DNA from: Paenibacillus helianthi | Lineage (GTDB): Bacteria > Bacillota > Bacilli > Paenibacillales > Paenibacillaceae | DNA: 64,000 bases | NCBI RefSeq assembly: GCF_001909055.1 | Contig: NZ_LVWI01000050.1 | Span: forward strand, 1-64,000 | Direction of reading: 5' to 3' | Part shown: positions 16,933-25,624 of the stretch, piece after piece | How positions within the stretch are numbered: the stretch's first letter is position 1 | How the letters are laid out: the number at the start of each line of letters is the position of its first letter | Translations under genes and position numbers: made by a program | The notes under the pieces: generated by a model | Database searches by the model: none | Told to the model about the DNA's origin: nothing | The model's input: only the letters and a program-made list of their open reading frames with translations

Positions 16933-17592
16933 TTGAATAAACTTTTCCGTAAAATCGCAGTTTTAGCCGCACCCTCTGCCGCAGCCCTGATGTTGTTCGC
17001 TGCGGCTGCCAGTGCGCATGTGACCGTGGCTCCGGCAGAATCAACCACAGGTGCATGGGAGACATATACTCTGAAAGTGCCTTCAGAAAAAGAGGCTGCC
17101 ACTGTGCAGATCGACCTGCGCATTCCCAAAGGGGCGGAATTCAAACAGTACGAGGCTGTACCGGGTTGGAAAGTGACGATTGACGGCAATAAAATCAGCT
17201 GGACATCGACCGGAGCAGGGATAGAGGCCGGGCAGTTCCAGCGCTTTTACTTCACGGCCAAGAACCCGGATACCGCAGGCGAAATCGCCTGGGATGCCTA
17301 CCAGCATTATGCCGACGGCAGTCTGGTCCAGTGGTCCGGTGATGAAGGTACGGATACTCCTCATGCCATCACCGAGATTGTGCAAGCAGCCTCAGGGAGC
17401 AGCAGCCATTCTCACGGTTCGGCGAATATGGACACGGGTGCCAAGGATTCAATGAGCATGGATGAGCACAATGCGATTATGGAGAATCAGAATTCAACGT
17501 CCAGTGTTTCCCCGCTGCTGTACATTGCACTGGGCATTTCTCTGCTGTCTTTTTTGCTGGCGGCAATTGGGCTGCTGCGGGGACGGGCATAG
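16933..17592 (+). CDS. YcnI-like (DUF1775) exported protein
   Basis: A 219-residue exported protein read from TTG 16933, because AAGGGGG (16915-16921) precedes it and the signal peptide then starts MNKLFRKIAVLAAP. ATG 16912 overlaps the ribosome binding site. Signal cleavage after ASA leaves an N-terminal AHVTV; in YcnI-family proteins the histidine of that motif helps bind copper. Residues about 25-150 carry the DUF1775 beta fold (TLKVPSEKEAATVQIDLRIP). A histidine/methionine-rich linker near 165-190 and a C-terminal membrane helix follow. A role in copper handling at the membrane is inferred. Confidence 0.82.
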   Translation: MNKLFRKIAVLAAPSAAALMLFAAAASAHVTVAPAESTTGAWETYTLKVPSEKEAATVQIDLRIPKGAEFKQYEAVPGWKVTIDGNKISWTSTGAGIEAGQFQRFYFTAKNPDTAGEIAWDAYQHYADGSLVQWSGDEGTDTPHAITEIVQAASGSSSHSHGSANMDTGAKDSMSMDEHNAIMENQNSTSSVSPLLYIALGISLLSFLLAAIGLLRGRA

Positions 17593-17637
17593 CGCTAAGC
17601 GGGTACACACGACAAGAGACCGGGCAACGTTGATCCT

Positions 17638-17690
17638 AAAGCTATTCCTTTGCTGTAGAGCTATATTGCAGCAAGGAATAGCTTTTTTTA
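17638..17690 (+). terminator. Rho-independent terminator after the ycnI-like gene
   Basis: AAAGCTATTCCTT and AAGGAATAGCTTT form a long stem, with an inner TGCTG/CAGCA pairing, followed by a run of T. Confidence 0.85.
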
Positions 17691-17927
17691 ATACATAAGA
17701 ATGTATATGTTTCACGAATAAAATCATCTTTCTCTTTCTCGCTGAAACGGATGCCTGAAAGCGATACGCAGTATGCTGTTTCGGAAGCATAACGAAACGG
17801 GATGACTTGAGGCGCCCAGGGCGGAACTGTTTTATCCTTATATACTTAATATGTAATTATTAGCGAGAAAATGGTACAAAAACAGACGACGATTTTCCCG
17901 CAAAATCAACCATTTTCCATATCATAT

Positions 17928-17962
17928 TATAATATTTACCAATTATAATGTAAGCGTTATCA
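17928..17962 (+). promoter_or_regulatory. Promoter region and cre of the GH74 gene
   Basis: The 17691-18084 gap holds no gene. TATAAT occurs at 17928-17933 and 17944-17949. TGTAAGCGTTATCA at 17949-17962 matches the catabolite-responsive consensus TGWAANCGNTNWCA at every position and overlaps the second -10. CcpA binding here would block transcription when preferred sugars are present. Confidence 0.75.
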
Positions 17963-18084
17963 GATGTACATGCTGCTGTTTGCCGGATCAGATCGGGGAT
18001 CAGGAAGGAGGGCAAGGAAACGGGAAAAGCCCAAGAACCACAAGGAATGGACTGGGAAAAATCAAATCATAGGAGGCGTAAATT

Positions 18085-21000
18085 GTGACACGTAAACGTA
18101 TCCGGAAACTGGGCCTGGTTGTGCTTCTGGCCGCTATGACAAGCTCGTTATTCACCGCCTTTCCAGCGATTACCCGTGCAGCGGCAAGTGAAGCCTACAG
18201 CTGGAAAAGTGTTGTCACCGGCGCGGGCGGAGGTTTTGTGCCCGGCATTATTTTTAATCAGAGTGAACCGAATTTAATCTATGCACGCACCGATATCGGC
18301 GGCGCATACCGCTGGAATCAGGCTACTGGCAGCTGGGTATCCATCAGTGATGCAGTAGGCTGGGTAGACTGGAACAAGAACGGTGTGGATGCGCTCGCCA
18401 CGGACCCCATCAATCCGGACAAGGTATATATGGCTACAGGCACCTATACCAACAGCTGGGATGATAACGGGCAGATTATGCGCTCCAGCGACCGGGGGAA
18501 TACCTGGCAGTCTACTCCGCTGCCGTTTAAGGTTGGGGGCAATATGCCCGGCCGGTCCGCAGGGGAGCGACTGGTTATCGACCCCAACAAGAACAGCATT
18601 CTCTTTTTTGGAGCACGCAGCGGCAACGGATTATGGAAGAGTATAGACTCGGGGGTAACCTGGTCGAAGGTAAGCTCCTTCCCGAATGTGGGCACCTATA
18701 TTCAGAATCCGACACTGGATTACGGTAATGATCTGGTCGGATTATCCTGGATTACTTTTGATAAAAGCACCAGCACACTAGGCAGCCCGACTCAAACAAT
18801 CTATGTCGGTGTTGCCGATACTGCTAGCAGCGTCTACCGCAGTACCGACGGGGGAGCAACGTGGACGGCAGTTCCCGGACAGCCAACCGGCTTCCTGCCC
18901 CATCATGGGGTGCTGTCATCCACAGGAGACCTTTACATCACCTACAGTAACGGTGTCGGCCCTTATGATGGAAGCAAGGGCGAAGTGTGGAAGCTGAATA
19001 CCGCCAGCGGAGCCTGGACCAATATCAGCCCAAGCACCGGAACGGATAACTGGTATGGCTTCGGCGGATTGGCTGTAGACGCCCAGCACCCGAACACCGT
19101 TATGGTTTCAAGTCTGAATGCATGGTGGCCGGACGAGGTGATTTTCCGCAGTACGAACGGCGGTGCGACCTGGAGCCGGATCTGGGACTGGGGCAGCTAT
19201 CCTGAGCGTACGTATAAATTCGCTATGGACATTACCGCAGCACCTTGGCTTGATCATGGCGTCACCAACCCTACTTCCATAGATCCATCACCGAAGCTAG
19301 GCTGGATGATGGGGGATCTGGAGATTGACCCTTTCAACTCGAATCGTATGATGTACGGGACCGGAGCCACCATCTACGGAACGAACAATTTGGGCTCCTG
19401 GGATACCGGGGGCAAAGTTAATATTTCAGTGATGGCCAAAGGAGTGGAAGAAACGGCAGTCCTTGGCCTGATCAGCCCTCCATCGGGAACCGCCCACCTG
19501 ATTACGGCGCTTGGCGACGTTTCCGGATTCCGCTATGAAGATGTAACCCTGGCACCCGTCAAGTTCCAGACGAGCCCGTCCTGGGCAACAACAACAGGTA
19601 TCGATTATGCGGAGCTGAGTCCTGCCTATGTTGTGCGTGTAGGAGGTGCAGATAAGGAGAAGTCTCCGAGCATGAAGTCAATCGGAATCTCCAATGACGG
19701 CGGTGTCAACTGGTATATGCCGAATGGCGAGCCTTCGAACGGAACCAAGACGACTGCAGGACAAGGACAGGTTGCGGTATCGGCTAACGGCAATTCCATC
19801 CTGTGGAGCACTTCGGATATCGGAGTCTACTATTCCAAAACTACAGGCAACTCCTGGACCGCAAGCACAGGCGTTCCGGCAGGCGCCAAAGTGGCATCTG
19901 ATCGGGTGAACCCGAACAAATTCTATGCGTTCTATGCCGGAACCTTCTATATCAGTACAGATGGCGGAGCTACCTTCAGCGCTACTGCGGCAACGGGGTT
20001 CCCAACAAATAACGTAGCTGGTCTACAGCCAAATCAGGCACAGATCAGTATGAAAGCCGTGCCCGGCATCGAAGGCGATATCTGGTTTGCAGGCGGCAAT
20101 GCGGTTGAGGGCAAATATGGCATATGGCACTCTACTAATTCAGGTACAAGCTTCACCAAGCTGACGAACGTTGAGGAAGGCGATCTGATCGGCTTTGGCA
20201 TGGCCGCTCCGGGCCAGAGCTACATGGCCCTCTATACGGTAGCCAAAATCGATGGCGTCAGAGGTGTCTTCCGTTCCGATGATGCCGGTGCATCATGGGT
20301 ACGGATTAATGATGACGCCCATCAATATGCCAAAATCAACATGGCAATTACCGGTGACCCTAGAGTATACGGCCGTGTCTATCTTGGGACGAACGGTAGA
20401 GGCACACTTTATGCGGATCCGGTAAATCCTCCAGTTACCAGCGCGTCGATTACACCAACGAGCGCCAGTTTTGATAAGAAGACTGCAAACCAGGCCGATA
20501 TCCCAGTCACATTGACACTGAACGGCACTACATTTAGCTCCATTAAGAACGGTGCGGCAACCCTAACAGCTGGAACGGATTACAGTGTAAGCGGGACAAC
20601 GGTAACGATTAAGAAGGCTTATCTGGCTGCCCAGGCAGTGGGCACTACCCAGCTAACGTTCAATTTCAGTGCGGGTGCTGCAAAAATGCTGACCGTAGCC
20701 GTCGTTGATACAACTGGAACGGCCAATTCGGTGATTACACCGGTCACCGCGGGCTTTGACAAGAAGACAGCGAATCAGGCAGATGTTCCAGTCACACTGA
20801 CATTGAATGGCAACAGCCTTAGCTCGATCAAGAACGGTGCTGCCACCCTGGTGTCCGGAACGGATTATACACTGGGCGGGACAACCGTAACGATCAAGAA
20901 GGAGTATCTGGCAGCACAGGCGGTGGGCACGACTACGCTCAGCTTCAATTTCAGTGCCGGAGCTGCGCAATCCCTGGCCGTAAGTGTCGTGGATACAACA

Positions 21001-21468
21001 GCCCCACCTGCCGGAGCACTTAAAGTACAGATGTATAATGGTGCAACAGCAGCGTCGGTGCAATCCCTCAATCCAAAGTTTAAGCTGGTCAATACAGGGA
21101 CTAGCAGTATTTCGCTGTCAGATGTGAAATTAAGATACTACTACACCATTGACGGTGAGCAGACACAGAACTTCTTCTGTGACTGGTCCCAGGTCGGCAG
21201 TGCGAATGTGACAGGCAGCTTTGTCAAAATGCCGTCTGCCAAGACAGGCGCAGACTACTACCTGGAAATTGGATTTACCAGCGCAGCAGGATCTCTGGCG
21301 GCTGGGGCAAGCATTGACATCCAGATGCAGGCTGTAAAATCGAACTGGAGCACCTATACGCAGACAGGGGACTACTCCTTCAATGGGGCGGGGACCAATT
21401 ATGCAGACTGGACCAAAGCTCCAGCCTATCTTTCCGGCAATCTGGTGTGGGGAAATGAACCTTCGTAA
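18085..21468 (+). CDS. Secreted GH74 xyloglucanase with CBM_X2, CBM_X2 and CBM3 modules
   Basis: A 1127-residue exoenzyme starting at GTG 18085 after AGGAGGCG. Signal peptide about 1-33, then twin seven-bladed propellers of GH74 (about 35-775) with repeated SSDRGNTW / STDGGATW BNR signatures. D70 in ARTDIGGAYRW and D478 in LGDVSGF occupy the known base and acid positions of GH74 enzymes. Two CBM_X2 modules (about 790-875 and 884-970) and a C-terminal CBM3 (about 977-1127) give cellulose binding. It cleaves xyloglucan backbones outside the cell. Its promoter has a perfect cre. Confidence 0.93.
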   Translation: MTRKRIRKLGLVVLLAAMTSSLFTAFPAITRAAASEAYSWKSVVTGAGGGFVPGIIFNQSEPNLIYARTDIGGAYRWNQATGSWVSISDAVGWVDWNKNGVDALATDPINPDKVYMATGTYTNSWDDNGQIMRSSDRGNTWQSTPLPFKVGGNMPGRSAGERLVIDPNKNSILFFGARSGNGLWKSIDSGVTWSKVSSFPNVGTYIQNPTLDYGNDLVGLSWITFDKSTSTLGSPTQTIYVGVADTASSVYRSTDGGATWTAVPGQPTGFLPHHGVLSSTGDLYITYSNGVGPYDGSKGEVWKLNTASGAWTNISPSTGTDNWYGFGGLAVDAQHPNTVMVSSLNAWWPDEVIFRSTNGGATWSRIWDWGSYPERTYKFAMDITAAPWLDHGVTNPTSIDPSPKLGWMMGDLEIDPFNSNRMMYGTGATIYGTNNLGSWDTGGKVNISVMAKGVEETAVLGLISPPSGTAHLITALGDVSGFRYEDVTLAPVKFQTSPSWATTTGIDYAELSPAYVVRVGGADKEKSPSMKSIGISNDGGVNWYMPNGEPSNGTKTTAGQGQVAVSANGNSILWSTSDIGVYYSKTTGNSWTASTGVPAGAKVASDRVNPNKFYAFYAGTFYISTDGGATFSATAATGFPTNNVAGLQPNQAQISMKAVPGIEGDIWFAGGNAVEGKYGIWHSTNSGTSFTKLTNVEEGDLIGFGMAAPGQSYMALYTVAKIDGVRGVFRSDDAGASWVRINDDAHQYAKINMAITGDPRVYGRVYLGTNGRGTLYADPVNPPVTSASITPTSASFDKKTANQADIPVTLTLNGTTFSSIKNGAATLTAGTDYSVSGTTVTIKKAYLAAQAVGTTQLTFNFSAGAAKMLTVAVVDTTGTANSVITPVTAGFDKKTANQADVPVTLTLNGNSLSSIKNGAATLVSGTDYTLGGTTVTIKKEYLAAQAVGTTTLSFNFSAGAAQSLAVSVVDTTAPPAGALKVQMYNGATAASVQSLNPKFKLVNTGTSSISLSDVKLRYYYTIDGEQTQNFFCDWSQVGSANVTGSFVKMPSAKTGADYYLEIGFTSAAGSLAAGASIDIQMQAVKSNWSTYTQTGDYSFNGAGTNYADWTKAPAYLSGNLVWGNEPS
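20452..20999 (+). repeat. Tandem CBM_X2-coding repeat in the GH74 gene
   Basis: Two units of about 260-290 bp encode near-identical modules: ITPTSASFDKKTANQAD and ITPVTAGFDKKTANQAD begin them, and NFSAGAA-type ends close them. They arose by duplication and could recombine. Confidence 0.85.
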
Positions 21469-21525
21469 CTCACCCGCATACCTGAATTAGAAGGGGTTTA
21501 TCTGAGGGTTATAGCTAGAAAAATA

Positions 21526-21574
21526 GCAGAGCAGTGATCATCCCGTTATCGGAGGATCACTGCTCTGCGTTTTT
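21526..21574 (+). terminator. Rho-independent terminator between GH74 and SDR genes
   Basis: GCAGAGCAGTGATCATCC pairs with GGAGGATCACTGCTCTGC, nearly without mismatch, followed by GTTTTTG. It serves the plus-strand GH74 gene. The convergent SDR gene may use it in the other direction. Confidence 0.85.
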
Positions 21575-21641
21575 GATCATTGACGGCTTTTGCTCACAGC
21601 TTTACTTCACACGAAGTACTCATGCTGACTCTGCTTCGTAT

Positions 21642-22382
21642 TTATAATGTCTGTCCGCTGTCCACCGTAATGATCTGCCCGGTCATGGCTTCCTGCTCCA
21701 GAGCGGCGCAGATGAACCGTGCGATATCCTCCGGTTCGGCTATCCGCTGGAGCAGCAGATTCGGCGCGAGCTGGCGCATTTGTTCTTCCCGCCCAGTCCA
21801 CCATCGGGTAGCGACTGCCCCCGGCGCTACACAGTTGACCTGAATGTACGGAGAAAGCGCGCGGGCCAGGGATCGGGTTAAACCATGAATGGCCGCTTTG
21901 GATACAGCATAGGGAAGAGAGGAGCCGGCTCCTGTATTCCCCGCAATGCTGCCGAGGTTGACAATAGCTCCCTGCTTGCGCTTTTTCATATATACCGCCG
22001 CTGCTCTAGCGCAGAAAAACATACCCTTGACGTTGACATCGTACAGTTCATCCCACACCTCCTCCGTGGCCGCTTCCAGATCGTCTATAGGGATGTGTCT
22101 GGTGATACTCGCGTTATTCACGAGCAAATCGATGGTTCCGAAGGTTCCGGCGATCTGCTGAGCCATATTCCGTACCTCTGCATCCCGGGCTACATTTGCT
22201 TGAACCGCAAGGGCCCGTCCGCCTTTTTCAATGATCCGCTGAACCGTTTCCAGCGCTTCCGCTTCCGAGCGGGAGTAATTGACGGCGACTGTGGCTCCGC
22301 GTGCAGCCAGTTCGAGGCTTGTCGCTCGGCCAATCCCCGTCCCTCCACCTGTGACCAGCGCGACTTTTCCTGACAATTCCAT
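21642..22382 (-). CDS. SDR-family NAD(P)-dependent oxidoreductase
   Basis: A 246-residue short-chain dehydrogenase; ATG 22382 follows AAGGAG. The Rossmann glycine motif TGGGTGIG is at 11-18, NNAS near 89-92, and the catalytic S145, Y158 and K162 are all present. It looks like a 3-oxoacyl-ACP reductase/glucose dehydrogenase-type SDR, but the substrate is not evident. It is divergent from a LysR regulator, the common arrangement for regulator-controlled enzymes. The shared gap contains an inverted repeat that could be the LysR site. Confidence 0.88.
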   Translation of the reverse strand: MELSGKVALVTGGGTGIGRATSLELAARGATVAVNYSRSEAEALETVQRIIEKGGRALAVQANVARDAEVRNMAQQIAGTFGTIDLLVNNASITRHIPIDDLEAATEEVWDELYDVNVKGMFFCARAAAVYMKKRKQGAIVNLGSIAGNTGAGSSLPYAVSKAAIHGLTRSLARALSPYIQVNCVAPGAVATRWWTGREEQMRQLAPNLLLQRIAEPEDIARFICAALEQEAMTGQIITVDSGQTL

Positions 22383-22457
22383 TCGTATTCACTCCTTGAT
22401 TGTGTTTTTATCCTAACAACAGTTTATATAACACGTTCGATTTTGTATAATTGAATG

Positions 22458-22478
22458 AATTGAAGGATGAGTTCAATT
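22458..22478. promoter_or_regulatory. Candidate LysR-binding inverted repeat
   Basis: AATTGAA-N7-TTCAATT, perfect arms, in the gap between the divergent SDR and LysR genes. It fits the dyad form of LysR-regulator boxes (T-N11-A). Confidence 0.5.
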
Positions 22479-22520
22479 TGGTTGAATTAAGTATGCGTAG
22501 GCTTGAGTTGAGGGGAGGGA

Positions 22521-23420
22521 ATGAAGCTGGATCTGAAAACTCTAAAAACCTTTCAAGCAATCGTCCAGAGCGGTAGCTTCAACCGGGCAGCGGAAGAGTT
22601 GAATTATGCCCAATCTACGGTCACGATGCAAATTCAGAAGCTGGAGTCGGATCTGGGTGTTCAATTGCTGGAACGGGGCAAAGGTATTACACTCACCGAA
22701 GCGGGACGGTTGTTTCATGAACAGAGCCTCAGAATTGTAAAGGATATGGAACGGCTCCAGAGCAGCATTACGGATTTAAAATCAGGTGAAGCAGGGAATG
22801 TCCGTATCGGCGCTGCTGATCCCACAGCGAGCTACCGTTTGCCTGTCATCCTGAAGAAATTCTTGATACGGTTTCCCAAAATGGAGCTGTCCGTGGATAT
22901 CTCCGGTTCAGGTGCGCTTTGTGACCGGCTCCTGCGCGGGGAGCTGGATGTTGTGCTCTGTTCCGCTCCGGAGCTGGGGAAGGAGCTGCATTTTGAACCG
23001 CTGTTTACAGAGGCATTTGTGCTGTTAATGCCCGAAGGCCATCCGCTGGCTTCCGCGCCCGTCATTACAGCGGATCATCTGCGAGGCAACCGCCTGCTGA
23101 TTACAGCACCTACTTGCCCCTACCGCAAAAAACTGGAGAGCGTGCTGAGGGAATCTGCCGGACCGCCGCTGAATACGATGGAAATCGGCAGCATGTCTGC
23201 ACTGAAGTTCTATGTGCAGAGCGGCCTTGGAATTGCGCTTGTACCTGAGGTTACTCTCGACCCCGTCCCTCCCGGAACTGTATTCCGAAGGCTGGAGGGC
23301 AAAGCTGTGGACATGACCTGCGGCATCATTTGCCGAATCGGTGATTACCCCTTGAAACCGGCCATCCGCAGCTTGTATGATTTCATCAGGCAGGAACTGG
23401 CGGTGCTGCCGGTCATTTAG
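22521..23420 (+). CDS. LysR-family transcriptional regulator
   Basis: A 299-residue protein starting at ATG 22521 right after AGGGGAGGG. Residues about 1-60 form the LysR winged helix (LDLKTLKTFQAIVQSGSFN, RAAEELNYAQSTVTMQIQKL). Residues about 90-295 form the type 2 periplasmic-binding-like effector domain (VRIGAADPTASYRLP). It probably controls the divergent SDR gene. The effector is unknown. A methyltransferase-like gene follows after 37 bases and may be co-transcribed. Confidence 0.9.
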   Translation: MKLDLKTLKTFQAIVQSGSFNRAAEELNYAQSTVTMQIQKLESDLGVQLLERGKGITLTEAGRLFHEQSLRIVKDMERLQSSITDLKSGEAGNVRIGAADPTASYRLPVILKKFLIRFPKMELSVDISGSGALCDRLLRGELDVVLCSAPELGKELHFEPLFTEAFVLLMPEGHPLASAPVITADHLRGNRLLITAPTCPYRKKLESVLRESAGPPLNTMEIGSMSALKFYVQSGLGIALVPEVTLDPVPPGTVFRRLEGKAVDMTCGIICRIGDYPLKPAIRSLYDFIRQELAVLPVI

Positions 23421-23457
23421 CCGAGAATAGGAACCAGGAAAGGTGAGCTGAGCGGAG

Positions 23458-24150
23458 ATGAGCAGAAACAAACTGGATTTGGAGCGTATTGTTTTTATTG
23501 GCCGCACGTTTGAGGAGTATTTACGGATGTTCGATCTTCAGCGTGAGGAGCTGATGGGACGGAGTATTTTGGACTGCCCGGCGGGAGCCTGCTCTTTTAC
23601 TGCCGAGGCAAACAAGCTTGGTGCGGCATCAGTTGCCGCAGATATTGCGTATGATTATTCCGCTGAAGTGCTGAGGGACAAAGGGCTGAGAGATATCGAT
23701 CACACCGTGCAGCAGGTGGGTAAGGTCAAGGACAGCTTTGTGTGGGAAGAGTTCGCTTCAGTGCAGGAATTACAGCAGGCAAGGACGTCAGCCTTAACGA
23801 TCAGCACCCTGGACCGGCAACAATTTGGTGAACGGTATGTTCCGGTAGAGCTGCCGATGCTTCCGTTTGCCGACCAGACCTTTGATCTCACATTGTCCGC
23901 ACATTTTCTGTTTATGTACGGGGACCGGCTGGACTATGATTTCCATCTCAGGACCATTGAGGAATTGATGAGAGTTACGAAGTCGGAGATTCGGATCTTT
24001 CCGCTGGTGGACTTATCCTGCCAAAGATACAAGGAGCTGGAGAGACTGCTCTGTGCGGTTAAGGACCAAGGCTGGACTGCTGAAGAGAGGTTGGTCCCTT
24101 ATGAATTTCAGAGGGGAGCGGACTCTATGCTACGGCTGCTGCGTGCTTAA
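23458..24150 (+). CDS. Class I SAM-dependent methyltransferase-like protein
   Basis: A 230-residue protein starting at ATG 23458. The segment ILDCPAGACSFTAEA near residues 37-51 fits methyltransferase motif I in a divergent form (DCPAGAC instead of DxGxGxG). A later LPFADQTFDLTLSAHFLF fits motifs III-IV. The usual downstream fold elements follow (RVTKSEIRIFPLVD). No ribosome binding site of normal strength is obvious. The substrate is unknown. It lies 37 bases after the LysR gene. Confidence 0.65.
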   Translation: MSRNKLDLERIVFIGRTFEEYLRMFDLQREELMGRSILDCPAGACSFTAEANKLGAASVAADIAYDYSAEVLRDKGLRDIDHTVQQVGKVKDSFVWEEFASVQELQQARTSALTISTLDRQQFGERYVPVELPMLPFADQTFDLTLSAHFLFMYGDRLDYDFHLRTIEELMRVTKSEIRIFPLVDLSCQRYKELERLLCAVKDQGWTAEERLVPYEFQRGADSMLRLLRA

Positions 24151-24208
24151 GCGGACCTGCACAGTACCCATGGATTTATTAGGCTGAACCTAAGACTGGA
24201 ACACACAT

Positions 24209-24248
24209 AAACCCCTATTATTGATTTGCATCAATAATAGGGGTTTAT
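24209..24248. terminator. Perfect bidirectional hairpin terminator
   Basis: AAACCCCTATTATTGA pairs base for base with TCAATAATAGGGGTTT around TTTGCA. Confidence 0.8.
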
Positions 24249-24309
24249 GGTGTAGATACTATACCCATGTTATTCTCAGACTCCTTATCCTATCCTTGTT
24301 CTCAGCCGG

Positions 24310-24612
24310 GTAGAAATCGTCCGAGGCGGCATTCAATTTGCCTATCCTGCTTATGATTCTTCTCTAATTCATCCGCTGGCTAACGATTGGTTTCATGGTT
24401 CAATGTTTGAGCTTTAAGAAGCTCATACCCTTTCGTCCCGGGATGGATTGAAAGTTTCAGCAACAGGATCAAAGATATAGTCTCAATCTCAGGGAGTACA
24501 TCTGCCAAAGATTATTTTCGGAGAGAATGTTTCTGCCCGCCGGCTTCCTTTCAGCAGTGTATGGTTCCTTGAGTTGATACCTGAATTATACCGTCATTTC
24601 CCGGATTCGTAA
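24310..24612 (+). pseudogene. Decayed coding sequence with two in-frame stops
   Basis: One frame runs protein-like from 24310 to the TAA at 24610, with stops only at 24415 (TAA) and 24478 (TAG). It reads VEIVRGGIQFAYPAYDSSLI at the start and RLPFSSVWFLELIPELYRHF near the end. No start codon with a ribosome binding site is seen. I do not recognise the family. The rest of the 24151-24748 gap holds only the hairpin at 24209 and a cre-like TGTAAGCGCTATTA at 24659-24672. Confidence 0.4.
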
Positions 24613-24748
24613 AAAGGCGAAACCCTTAAATTTGGGGCTGTTTTGAAAAACAATCTAATGTAAGCGCTATTATACTCCGGTATCCTTAGTTTCTTGAGGT
24701 ATAATTACTTATACATAAGCTTGCGGAGATTCAAGGGAAGGATGACCA

Positions 24749-25375
24749 ATGATGAAGCTGTTTCAGGTCAAAACGGAGCCGCTGGGTGTGGAGCGGGTTC
24801 AGGAGTTTTTAGAGGACAATTATGTATGCATCGGTTATACCGGTGTGGGGGATCTGGAGTATGCAGGTAAGGAGGAAATGCGTAAGCGTCTGATTCTTGC
24901 CGGGACTGGGGAAGGAGCTGAGCTGGATGCCGCGCTGGATCATCTTCAAATCTTCGTTCACGACATGCAGGATGGGGATTATGTGCTGATAGCGGATGAA
25001 GAGTGGGCTTATCTGGGCGATCTGGGCGATTATTTTTATGCGGGTACATTCGATTCGGCTGAAGATGGGCGATGCCACAGACGGGGAGTAACCTGGCTAA
25101 AAAGCGTACCTCTTGCGATGCTTCATCACACGCTGAGAGAGTGGTTAACAGAGGCGGAGGTTATTTCGCAATACACAGGGACGCTGCCCGGCGCCAGGCT
25201 TGATTTATGGATCACAGAGTCAACAACAGAAAGTCTAGTCAGCGCAAAAACAGCAGGAAAAGTTGACGATGAGATGGTTGCCGAGGCTCTCGCTGTATTG
25301 AAGGCTGCTTTGCAGAGTGAGGACGCGGAGCGGAGGGAACGGGCGGCAATCGCCATCCTGCAGTATGCAAAATGA
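24749..25375 (+). CDS. Hypothetical protein
   Basis: A 208-residue soluble protein; the two adjacent ATG codons (24749, 24752) follow GGAAGGATGACC. I do not recognise the family. The first 110 residues look like a compact beta-rich domain (MKLFQVKTEPLGVERVQEFL, DGDYVLIADEEWAYLGDLGD, then a GRCHRRGVTWLKSVPL stretch), which recalls the layout of PUA/EVE-like reader domains, though this is only a resemblance. The C-terminal 60 residues are helical (DDEMVAEALAVLKAALQSED). A cre-like site lies about 80 bases before it. Confidence 0.6.
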   Translation: MMKLFQVKTEPLGVERVQEFLEDNYVCIGYTGVGDLEYAGKEEMRKRLILAGTGEGAELDAALDHLQIFVHDMQDGDYVLIADEEWAYLGDLGDYFYAGTFDSAEDGRCHRRGVTWLKSVPLAMLHHTLREWLTEAEVISQYTGTLPGARLDLWITESTTESLVSAKTAGKVDDEMVAEALAVLKAALQSEDAERRERAAIAILQYAK

Positions 25376-25424
25376 TTGCTGGCACTAATGAATTTAAAAA
25401 GATTTCATAGTATACTAAGATAGC

Positions 25425-25551
25425 GCTAACAAAATTTAGTCTATGCTTGCAGGACAAGCCAGTTTCATTGAGGATTCATAGGTATTTTGCTAACAAACAT
25501 GAAATGCATGCTGTTGAATTGAGTTTTTCGCGAAAATAGAATGCTAACAAA
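25425..25551 (+). repeat. Three GCTAACAAA repeats before the alpha-galactosidase gene
   Basis: GCTAACAAA occurs at 25425, 25489 and 25543 within the 249-base gap before the GH36 gene. The first is part of AGATAGCGCTAACA, a near match to a catabolite-responsive element. Even spacing is absent (64 and 54 bp). Use as operator half-sites is inferred. Confidence 0.35.
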
Positions 25552-25624
25552 TTCAGGCCGATGCTTCCGGTGCCAGTTAGAATAATTACTGCGAAGCCTC
25601 GCCCGCCAATTTTAGGAGGATCAG

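Noticed and set aside
20452..20999. Possible CRISPR-like repeat array in the GH74 gene
   Set aside because: The repeats are two long coding modules (CBM_X2) without short repeats and unique spacers.
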